64,000 bases of DNA from Lewinellaceae bacterium (lineage in GTDB: Bacteria > Bacteroidota > Bacteroidia > Chitinophagales > Saprospiraceae), in the NCBI GenBank assembly GCA_020636005.1, contig JACJYR010000008.1, positions 61,289 through 125,288 on the forward strand. Reading direction: 5' to 3'. Under the pieces are notes generated by a model. The model made no database searches. It saw only the letters and a list, made by a program, of their open reading frames with translations, and was not told where the DNA came from. Below are positions 25,231-32,675 of the stretch, piece after piece (position 1 is the first letter of the stretch; every line of letters begins with the position of its first letter). The translations under genes were made by a program, and so were the position numbers.

Positions 25231-25340
25231 AGGATCGAAGGAAAAATAATCCCGATTTTACATCGGGATTATTTTTAAAAAACCCTTCCAGTACTGGGGT
25301 TTCAAAATCAAAATTAGCGTAGTTATTTTTTCATCGTTAC
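25231..25340 (-). mobile_element. MITE-like repeat, copy C (supplies the stop of the GNAT gene)
   Basis: A 110-base copy reading AGGATCGAAGGAAAAATAAT to TTTTTCATCGTTAC, with TA on its left and a degenerate CA on its right. Its first 50 bases are nearly identical to copy B and it has the same orientation. On the minus strand it begins GTAACGATG, and its TAA is the stop codon of the GNAT gene. Two terminator-like hairpins with T-runs then follow in the direction of that gene. Confidence 0.85.
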
Positions 25341-25852
25341 CAAATAAAGAATTTCATCACAAAGTCCGTCTGCTCCTCGTCACCCAGGACGAACTGGTGC
25401 GTACCCGTTTTTTGAAAACCCATTTTTTCGTAAAACCGGATGGCCTTTTCATTTTTCTCCCAGACGCCCAGCCAGACGTATTGCAAACCGTGTTCCCTGG
25501 CCACTTCCACCACTTTTTTTAGCAGCAAGGATCCGGTGCCTTTTCCCTTATGGGCAGGCACTACGTATATCCGCTCCAGCTCCAGCGACCGGGGATCGTG
25601 GATGTCGGTTTGGGCCCCGGCAAAATTCACCTTGACATAGCCAACGATTATGCCGTTGCTCATGGCCAGCCAATACTGGCAGAGGGGGCTTTGGAGTTCC
25701 GTGGCGAGCCTGTCTGTGTTGAAGGCCTTTGCAATATAGTGCCGCATGTTTTCGGGCGTGTTCATCGCACCGTAGGTGTCGGTAAAGGTTTCCACTGCGA
25801 TTTGGCGGAGCTGCTCCAGGCAGGGTAGGGTAGCGCGGGTGATCGTGGGCAT
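25337..25852 (-). CDS. GNAT-family N-acetyltransferase
   Basis: A 171-residue acetyl-CoA-dependent acetyltransferase (RimI-like fold). The acetyl-CoA loop is VVPAHKGKGTGSLLLKKVVE (Q/R-x-x-G-x-G form), preceded by the beta-4 strand ELERIY and followed by VWEKNEKAIRFYEKMGFQ. The ATG at 25852 lies nine bases after the PAP2 stop, so the two probably form an operon. The last codons (KFFIW) run into repeat copy C, which provides the TAA. The C-terminus appears complete. The substrate is unknown. Confidence 0.87.
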   Translation of the reverse strand: MPTITRATLPCLEQLRQIAVETFTDTYGAMNTPENMRHYIAKAFNTDRLATELQSPLCQYWLAMSNGIIVGYVKVNFAGAQTDIHDPRSLELERIYVVPAHKGKGTGSLLLKKVVEVAREHGLQYVWLGVWEKNEKAIRFYEKMGFQKTGTHQFVLGDEEQTDFVMKFFIW

Positions 25853-25860
25853 CGGTTCAA

Positions 25861-26595
25861 TCAGAAATTCGTGCGCCGGTGGATAACAGGGACAAAATAG
25901 CCTACCGCTGCCCCAATGACATAGCCTACGATGACATCGGAAGGAAAATGCTTGCCCGCTGTCATTCGGAGAATGCCCGTCGCAGCGGGCAGGGTAGCGG
26001 CCAGGCCCCAAACGACCGGCTTCCAGGGGCTGTCAGGGTGGTAATCTGCATACAGCCGGGCGGTGAGGAAACACATGGAAGCAGTCTGTGAGGTATGCCC
26101 GGAGGGAAACGAGCTTCGGGCGGTTTTCGTCATTTTTTCGTCCAGCGTCACGTTGTCCCTGTAAACATAGGGCCTTGTGCGCCGGACGGTAGTCTTTACC
26201 AATGCCGTCAGGCCAGAACTGATGAGGAGCGTCTCGCCGTACATCGTACCGATCTTCAAGGCATCCTTTCGCATGGTTTTATCAATCAGGGTGAAGGCAA
26301 TGGGAGCAACTTGGGATGAATAGAGCAGTACATTGCTCGACTTGTGCGATTGGACAGACCGGCGCGAGGTGACCCACCGTTCAAAACCGCTGAGATCATT
26401 CGGGTTTAGCTGGGCTATTTGCGATTCGGTGAGTGGCTCTAGTTTTTTTTGAAAATAAAACGCCGTGCCCAGCAGCCCTGCACCGGTTCCAAAAAGGGCC
26501 AGTTCCCGGCCGGTCTTCAGTTGATAGGGGGACTGGCCGAAAATACTGATAAAACTGAGCAGGAAAGCAAAAAACAGGATGAGTAGCTTTTTCAT
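25861..26595 (-). CDS. PAP2-superfamily phosphatase
   Basis: A 244-residue membrane-associated acid phosphatase that dephosphorylates lipid pyrophosphates or phosphatidates. The three-part motif is complete: KTTVRRTRP, SSFPSGHTSQTAS and LRMTAGKHFPSDV. A signal-like N-terminus (MKKLLILFFAFLLSFISIFG) and only a few weaker helices suggest a periplasm-facing protein rather than the six-helix PgpB form. It is followed by the GNAT gene after nine bases on the same strand. Confidence 0.9.
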   Translation of the reverse strand: MKKLLILFFAFLLSFISIFGQSPYQLKTGRELALFGTGAGLLGTAFYFQKKLEPLTESQIAQLNPNDLSGFERWVTSRRSVQSHKSSNVLLYSSQVAPIAFTLIDKTMRKDALKIGTMYGETLLISSGLTALVKTTVRRTRPYVYRDNVTLDEKMTKTARSSFPSGHTSQTASMCFLTARLYADYHPDSPWKPVVWGLAATLPAATGILRMTAGKHFPSDVIVGYVIGAAVGYFVPVIHRRTNF

Positions 26596-26661
26596 TCGAT
26601 TGGATTTAATGTGTGTTGGAAGATGCCCGAGAAAACGTTATTTCGTTATTTATTTATTTCA

Positions 26662-29600
26662 TTAAAAAAAGAACCCCACGCGGATGGTATAGGTGTCGCC
26701 CTCCTGCCCATTGGTAAAAGTATAAAATGCCGTCACTGCCGTAAACTTGTAAGGGGTAAACCAAACGCCCGGCGAGTAGCCGGCATGCCACTTATCTGAA
26801 TCTTCGCCCTCCAGCCAGACGCGGCCGTAATCAAAGCCGCCCGACAGCCCAAACTCAAAAGGCATGAAATGATTGCGCCAATAAAACAGCTTGAGGCGCA
26901 GATCGGTATTGTGGTAAAACAACGACTGCCCAGCGAAGCGGTTGTTGCGAAAACCGCGCAGGTAGGCATTTCCGCCAAGATTGTTGCTGTGGTAAAAGAG
27001 GAAATTTTCATTGCCCATGGTGGCAGCACCAATGCGGCTGGCCAGCGTAAGTTCTACCGTGCTGCCTACCGTCACGTAGGTGGTAAAACTTCCTTCCAGG
27101 CGAGTGTAGCCCTGGTTGTCGCTCAAGTTGTGGTAATAGGTAGCGCCCAGGTTGAACCTGAGGCCGTTGCGCGGATAACTCCCGCCTTCCACTGATTGGA
27201 AACTATGTTGGATAGTAAACCCCAGGATTGTTTTTTCGGCCAGTTCATTTTGTGTAAGGACATCGGAACTGCTGATGTGCCCCGATTGGTTTTTCGCTTC
27301 CACCCGCTCGAAGAAAGGGCCGAAGCGGGTAAAGTTCCGCCCGTTGTACCAGCTCTTTTTCAGCAAAGGGCTGATGGCCAGTTTTTCCAGGCGCACCCAG
27401 TTGTAACGGCTGGACTGTGCCGTGTCCAGGCTCTCGTTCCCCAGTCCAAAAAAGTTGAAAATGATGGGCCGGTCAAAACGAAGGTCCGGGTTGAAATCAA
27501 GTGTGCCGACCGTGCGGATGAAATCGCCCGTGTAGTGCAGGTTCAACGCGTTTGTATTGGCGGAAAAACGGGCGAAGATGTTGTGCTTCACGCCATAGGG
27601 CTCTTTGCGGAAACGGTAGTTGGTCAGCGTTACGCCACCCCCGAACAGGAAGCCGTCGTCCACCGTCCGGCCAAAAGTGACGAGCGGGAAATACCGGGAG
27701 CGCTTAAATTCATGGCGGTCGTACTCGTTCACTTTCAGGCGGTTGGAGCGCAGATCGCGCACATTGCCGCTGACGCCCATCCCGGCGGGCGTGTCGTATA
27801 CGGCAGTTTTTTTGAAAAAACCGCCTGTTTCAACATTATCCTCCACGGTATCTTCACCCTCCCCGCCAATGATGCGGACGCGAACCGCCCTGCCCCCGTC
27901 GCCTGAAATGATGAACAAGTCGTCGCCGCCCAAACCATAAAGCCTCACCTCCCTGGTTTCGCTTTTTTTGAAAACCCGGTGGTAATTGCGGGTACCTTTT
28001 CCGCCCTCTTTTGTAAGGGAAAAAACGCTCACCTCTGTTGTGCCAGCGTCCTGGTGTATTACCTCAAAAAAATCTTTTTTATCTGTGCCGATCACGTCCA
28101 CATATTTTGCATAATAACAGTAAAGTTTCTCGGCATGGATAGGTATCCGGTTCCGCCGTTCTTTTAACGTCGTTATCATGTATGGGGCGTTGAGCCTGTA
28201 AATTTCAGGTGGCCACGCTTTGAAAGCATTTTCAATCACGGAGTCGGTCAGGGCCGCCCGCATTTTAAGCGCAACTGCCATCCATTCATCCTTGTCCAGG
28301 CCAGTGATAAAACTCCTGTCAAAAACAGAACCCGGGTAGGCCTGCCCCGGCACATCGTAAATTTTCCCCCTGAACGAACGCTGCTGTAGCTGCAAAAAAC
28401 GGCGGCTGATAACAAACGGCACAACGCCCCGCAAGTCGAAAAAAGCCTGATCCCGGTCGCGGGGGATGGGCTGGTAAAGCGAGAGGGAATCACCTTGGGG
28501 GATGGTGGCCCAGCGCCATTGGTCGTCGTGGCGGTCTGCATCGTGGATGAACTGGTCGAACAGGCGGGACTTGAGCGCCCACGCTTCATCCACCCTGTAT
28601 TTTGGGCTTTTGTGTATGTCCTCCAGCATGCTCAAATAGCTTTTTATGTTGGGGCTGCTTCCGAGGTTGGGTTCATCGTTCCAGTCGTCGTTGGGCCGTT
28701 CTTCAAAAAGGTAAAGCTCCCCAGCAAAATTGTCGTTGTAAATACCCAACCGCGGCTGGCGCGGCAGGTAGAAAAGGCGTGGGTTGGTATGATATACGCC
28801 CGCTGCGTCCGCCATGGCAGGTATCACAAAAGCGCCATAAGGGTGCAGGCCGCTTTTCAAGTCCTGTATGAAATCCTGTACCACTGTTTTACGGATATCA
28901 ACGGGCAACCCCCTGCTCACGTCTTTTTCGATGGAACGCAACACGTATTGCTTGCCATCCGGCCCCTCCAGTCGCAGGCTTTTGGACGACATGCCACCGC
29001 CCTGCTGCACGGGCGTGAGGCTTTTGAAGGTTGTGTTCAGGTTGAAAACCGGCACTTTGACGGGTGTTTCCCATGCCTTTCGGTAGCGGTCGCCAAAGGT
29101 GAATTTTCTGATACCGCCAACTGCGAATGCCTCAGATGCAGTGGCCGTCATGCTATCAGGCAACGGCTCGAAATCATAGCTTGAAGGCATATCGCTGCCT
29201 GCCAACTGGCCGGTGAAGAGTTTTTTCCTGAAACAAACCTGGCCACTCCCTCCTTCTTTCCCAGGCGTCACGAATTCGAGCCACACCTCGTTATTTTCAT
29301 AAACATAAAGCTTGGCGTAGCCTTGTTTTGCATGGACAAAGTTGGCCCGCCTGCCGCCCCGGGCAAAGTCGGCTTTGCCGGCCGATCCACTCACCACGAA
29401 CTGCATGCGCTTGTTGGGATCCTCAAAATATTGGAGACTGTGCTCGTGGGCGCCCACGAAAATGAGGCTTTGGTTCTTCGGTGTTTTTTCGGCGATTTTC
29501 AACAATTCCTGCTTCATCCGCTGGTACCGGAAGTGGGTGGCATCCTGCCGGGATGCACCCATCTGCCGGGCCAACACAGCCAAGGTGCCCAGACCCGGCA

Positions 29601-30396
29601 GCGGCAGCCAGGCGTTTTTGTTCCACAAGGTCAAAGGGAACAGGTGGTGCTTCCAGGAAAAGCTGCCCCCGTGCAGGCCATTGCTGTAGATGGGGTGGTG
29701 CATGAACAGGATAACCCTTTCCTTGTCGTATTTTTTCAAAACATCCTCCACCTCCTGCAGCATGGCCAGCCGGTCGCTGATGTCGCACTTCCGGTTAATG
29801 CCGTCCACCTTTTCCCAATCCTCCAGCCACCATTGGCTATCAATGAATAGGAGGCGAAGGTCGTCGTGCAGCTTTTCTTTTTCAGGTTCGCCGCAGCCCT
29901 TGCCGGGCATGAAGGTCTTGCCGCCCAGCCGGTCTTCCACATAGTCCTCCTGCCATCGCACAGCATCCCTGCCATCGGTCTTGCCGTTGTTCCAATCTTT
30001 TTCCCCGGCCATGAAGTAGGTTTTGCCTTTAAACCCTTCCGTGAGCCCGAGCAGGTTTTGCAGGTGTGCTTCTGCCTTGTCCATGCTTTTTTCACTGGAC
30101 AGGTTAAAGGCAGGGATGTTGTCGCCGAGGAATACCAGGGTGCTTTTTTCGCCGGCCCCGGCCAGTTCATCTTTCAGCAGGGAAAGGGTGGGGGAGGGCT
30201 TTTCAGGTTTTATTTCGTCTGTGTTGCCTACTAAAAATAGGGTGTTGCGCAAGGGGATATCTGTTGGCAGTTCCCTTTGTTGCCAGTTTTGTTCTTCTTT
30301 TTTATACCAGGCATGGCGGGCGGTGTTGCACCCGAATAGCAGGGGCAGGATAACGCAAAGCAGTGCAAAATGATGGGAGGTCGCTGTTTTCACCAT
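26662..30396 (-). CDS. Metallophosphoesterase-like lipoprotein fused to an outer-membrane beta-barrel
   Basis: A 1244-residue protein. A lipoprotein signal (PLLFGC, Cys23) leads into a calcineurin-like phosphoesterase domain (about 45-400) with LVFLGDN, MHHPIYSNGLHGG and GAHEHSLQYFED. The middle part (about 430-900) carries acidic and tyrosine-rich stretches. The C-terminal third (about 930-1244) is a D15/BamA-like barrel ending in YTIRVGFFF, a normal outer-membrane terminus. Two metal-binding motifs look degraded: GNTDE where a GD-type motif is expected, and AGEKDW where relatives have GNHDW. The phosphatase may be inactive. It is monocistronic. The family is recurrent in Bacteroidota; the function is unknown. 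Confidence 0.83.
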   Translation of the reverse strand: MVKTATSHHFALLCVILPLLFGCNTARHAWYKKEEQNWQQRELPTDIPLRNTLFLVGNTDEIKPEKPSPTLSLLKDELAGAGEKSTLVFLGDNIPAFNLSSEKSMDKAEAHLQNLLGLTEGFKGKTYFMAGEKDWNNGKTDGRDAVRWQEDYVEDRLGGKTFMPGKGCGEPEKEKLHDDLRLLFIDSQWWLEDWEKVDGINRKCDISDRLAMLQEVEDVLKKYDKERVILFMHHPIYSNGLHGGSFSWKHHLFPLTLWNKNAWLPLPGLGTLAVLARQMGASRQDATHFRYQRMKQELLKIAEKTPKNQSLIFVGAHEHSLQYFEDPNKRMQFVVSGSAGKADFARGGRRANFVHAKQGYAKLYVYENNEVWLEFVTPGKEGGSGQVCFRKKLFTGQLAGSDMPSSYDFEPLPDSMTATASEAFAVGGIRKFTFGDRYRKAWETPVKVPVFNLNTTFKSLTPVQQGGGMSSKSLRLEGPDGKQYVLRSIEKDVSRGLPVDIRKTVVQDFIQDLKSGLHPYGAFVIPAMADAAGVYHTNPRLFYLPRQPRLGIYNDNFAGELYLFEERPNDDWNDEPNLGSSPNIKSYLSMLEDIHKSPKYRVDEAWALKSRLFDQFIHDADRHDDQWRWATIPQGDSLSLYQPIPRDRDQAFFDLRGVVPFVISRRFLQLQQRSFRGKIYDVPGQAYPGSVFDRSFITGLDKDEWMAVALKMRAALTDSVIENAFKAWPPEIYRLNAPYMITTLKERRNRIPIHAEKLYCYYAKYVDVIGTDKKDFFEVIHQDAGTTEVSVFSLTKEGGKGTRNYHRVFKKSETREVRLYGLGGDDLFIISGDGGRAVRVRIIGGEGEDTVEDNVETGGFFKKTAVYDTPAGMGVSGNVRDLRSNRLKVNEYDRHEFKRSRYFPLVTFGRTVDDGFLFGGGVTLTNYRFRKEPYGVKHNIFARFSANTNALNLHYTGDFIRTVGTLDFNPDLRFDRPIIFNFFGLGNESLDTAQSSRYNWVRLEKLAISPLLKKSWYNGRNFTRFGPFFERVEAKNQSGHISSSDVLTQNELAEKTILGFTIQHSFQSVEGGSYPRNGLRFNLGATYYHNLSDNQGYTRLEGSFTTYVTVGSTVELTLASRIGAATMGNENFLFYHSNNLGGNAYLRGFRNNRFAGQSLFYHNTDLRLKLFYWRNHFMPFEFGLSGGFDYGRVWLEGEDSDKWHAGYSPGVWFTPYKFTAVTAFYTFTNGQEGDTYTIRVGFFF

Positions 30397-30622
30397 AGGT
30401 TATTAGGTCCTTTTCCGTGTAAATATGGAAAAAATGGCTGGAACCTGTGTCCAGCCACTCCTAAAAGTTTGCTATGGTATAAATAGGAAAAGGTGTCCTA
30501 AATGTTAAACAGCATATTTGAAGGGGCCGGGGGGGGGAGCCGCCACCCGCCAGGGTGCTGTATTGCTGAATAAAAGTACTTATACTATGTAAGCGTTGTC
30601 AGGGCAATTTGCAATGGTTAAC

Positions 30623-32545
30623 CTATTCCTCATATCGCAGCCCAACCCCAAACGGATACAAGGGATCCTTCGAATCATGCGGCAGATCCTCTTTCTGCTT
30701 GCGCACGGCCTCCATGCTGGAGGGCAGCTCGAACGGCAGCTTTCCTTCAGGCTTGGCGATGCCAAACACCACATCCAGCAAAGCGGCATCGCTGGCGCCG
30801 TAATTGGCCAGCAGGGCGGCCGCTTTTTCCGAAATTTCGGGGATGACAGCGGGGCGGTCGAGGTAGATGTCCACGATGGTCGGCACGGTGTTTAGCAATT
30901 GGAGGATGCTGTCCAACTGCGCACCTTTGAAATCCAGGTCGCCGTGGTGAAAGCCCCGGGCGAGGAAGTTGTTGGTTTTCATGGGTACCCAGGGCGTTTG
31001 CAGGCGCAGGATGGCGACGTTGGCATCTTCGGGTTTTTCGACGACGGTGCCATAGTTGGCGGCTACTTTTGGATCTATGTTTTTCACATAGATTTTCAGC
31101 TTGTTGGCAGACAGGGGCAAAACGGTTTTTTTGTGGACGTGGCCGTTTTTCAGCAGCGTGATGGAGCGGCGCTGGGCAGCCTCGCCGGCAGCCACAAAGT
31201 CTTTCCGGCCCACTGTTTTTACTGCATTTTCCACATCGACATACGGGTTGTCGAACAGGCCCAACTGGAACTTCTGGCGCAGCACCCGGCGCACGGATTC
31301 GTCTATCCGTTTTTCACTCAATTGGCCTTTTTTTACCAAACTCACCACATGCTGCGGGCAGCTTTCCCCGCCAAACTGGTCAACACCGGCCTCGATGATT
31401 TTCAGCACCCGTTCTTCCTCTGTCAGTTTCTCAACGCCCCAGGCACGGGCCGGCCAAACCACATCGGGGCCTAATTGGGCGTCCGTCACCAGTCCCCAAT
31501 CGGTGCAGATGACACCGTCGTACTTGTATTTTTCCCGCGCCAGGCCGGTGATGATTTCCTTGTTGTACGACATGGCTACGTCTTCGCTGGTCTGCCCGGT
31601 GGGTACGCCATAGTAAGGCATGAGCGAGGCCGTGCCGGCTTCAAAGGCCGCTTCGAATGGTATGAGGTGGTAGTCGAAGTTGTTGCCGGGATACACCTGT
31701 CCTTTCTGGAATTCAAAATGGGGGTCGAGCCCATCCCTTTGGGGGCCGCCGCCGGGGAAATGCTTGGTCATGCAGGCCACGCTGTTGGAGTCGAGGCGCT
31801 CGCCCTGGAAACCCCTGATGTAGGCCTTCACCAGTTTGGCGGAAAGCTGTGCGTCTTCGCCGAAGGTTTGGCTGATACGGGGCCAGCGCGGCTCGGTGGC
31901 CAGGTCGATCTGTGGGTGCAACGAGACCCGCATACCAACGGCCAGGTACTCCTGCCTGGCCATGTTGGCGTGTTCAAACATCAGCTTTTCGTCGCCGATG
32001 GCGGCAAAGCCCAATTCCTCGGGCCATTGCGAGAAAGCATTGGCGGACATGCTGAAAATGTTGTTGCTGAATGCGTTTCGCGGATCGCTGGCAATGGTGA
32101 CGGGGATGCCGAGGCGGCTCTCTTCCGCCACTTTTTGCATAGCGTTGTAGCCCTTTGCCAGCGCCTCCGTGCCAGGTGTTTGCCAGAAGTTGAAATGGTT
32201 CATCTTCAACTCGGTGATGGACTGGATGGAAGAGGGCATCCTGGCAGCAAATCCGTTTGCTCCTGGCTTGCTTTCCAGCGTCCCGTCGTCATTGACGAAA
32301 GTGCCATTGATAAACATTGTGCCGGCTTTTTCTTCCAGCGTCATTTGGGAAAGGAGGTCTTCCACGCGCTTTTCGATAGGCTGGCTGCGGTCTTCGTACA
32401 CGTCGAGCTTGCCGTTTTTGTTGAGGTCGCGGTAAGCTGTTTTGTGAACTTTGGGTGGTTCATTTTTAAACGTAAAAGCAAGGATCGCCACACCTGACAG
32501 GATAGCGGCGATGGCAAAGAAGTAAGTGCTGGCAGTGTTTTTCAT
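30623..32545 (-). CDS. Glycoside hydrolase family 3 (beta-glucosidase-like)
   Basis: A 640-residue exo-glycosidase. An N-terminal signal anchor (about 7-25) places it in the periplasm or outer membrane. Conserved GH3 landmarks include KHFPGGGPQRDGLDP (substrate pocket), the nucleophile region GVICTDWG (Asp) and PSSIQSITELKMNHF near the start. The C-terminal alpha/beta sandwich is present (KTVLPLSANKLKIYV and after). The gene is co-directional with and 130 bases downstream of the TonB receptor gene, so the two may act together on an imported or surface oligosaccharide. The sugar cannot be fixed from sequence. Confidence 0.9.
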   Translation of the reverse strand: MKNTASTYFFAIAAILSGVAILAFTFKNEPPKVHKTAYRDLNKNGKLDVYEDRSQPIEKRVEDLLSQMTLEEKAGTMFINGTFVNDDGTLESKPGANGFAARMPSSIQSITELKMNHFNFWQTPGTEALAKGYNAMQKVAEESRLGIPVTIASDPRNAFSNNIFSMSANAFSQWPEELGFAAIGDEKLMFEHANMARQEYLAVGMRVSLHPQIDLATEPRWPRISQTFGEDAQLSAKLVKAYIRGFQGERLDSNSVACMTKHFPGGGPQRDGLDPHFEFQKGQVYPGNNFDYHLIPFEAAFEAGTASLMPYYGVPTGQTSEDVAMSYNKEIITGLAREKYKYDGVICTDWGLVTDAQLGPDVVWPARAWGVEKLTEEERVLKIIEAGVDQFGGESCPQHVVSLVKKGQLSEKRIDESVRRVLRQKFQLGLFDNPYVDVENAVKTVGRKDFVAAGEAAQRRSITLLKNGHVHKKTVLPLSANKLKIYVKNIDPKVAANYGTVVEKPEDANVAILRLQTPWVPMKTNNFLARGFHHGDLDFKGAQLDSILQLLNTVPTIVDIYLDRPAVIPEISEKAAALLANYGASDAALLDVVFGIAKPEGKLPFELPSSMEAVRKQKEDLPHDSKDPLYPFGVGLRYEE

Positions 32546-32549
32546 GTTG

Positions 32550-32653
32550 TTGAAATTGAATTGTTGGTTGATGCTGTTTGAATGGTTTGAAATTGTGTAA
32601 ACAAGTTAAACAACAAATTCAAATGGCATCAAACGACACAAACAAATTCAAAC
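32550..32653. repeat. Iterated-word inverted repeat (TTTGAAtGG)
   Basis: The left arm (32550-32598) repeats TTGAAATTGAATTG and GTTTGAATGGTTTGAAATTG; the right arm (32616-32653) repeats AAATTCAAATGGCATCAAAC. It fills the gap between the TonB receptor and GH3 genes. The same word occurs at 55024-55113. Confidence 0.65.
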
Positions 32654-32675
32654 TATACTGTATTAATTTGCTGAC

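Noticed and set aside
30524..30541. Run of nine G in the GH3/phosphoesterase gap
   Set aside because: A single homopolymer with no other structure; could be a sequencing artefact or slippage tract.
31475..32497. 340-codon frame opposite the GH3 gene
   Set aside because: No domain; the GH3 frame on the minus strand is complete and conserved.
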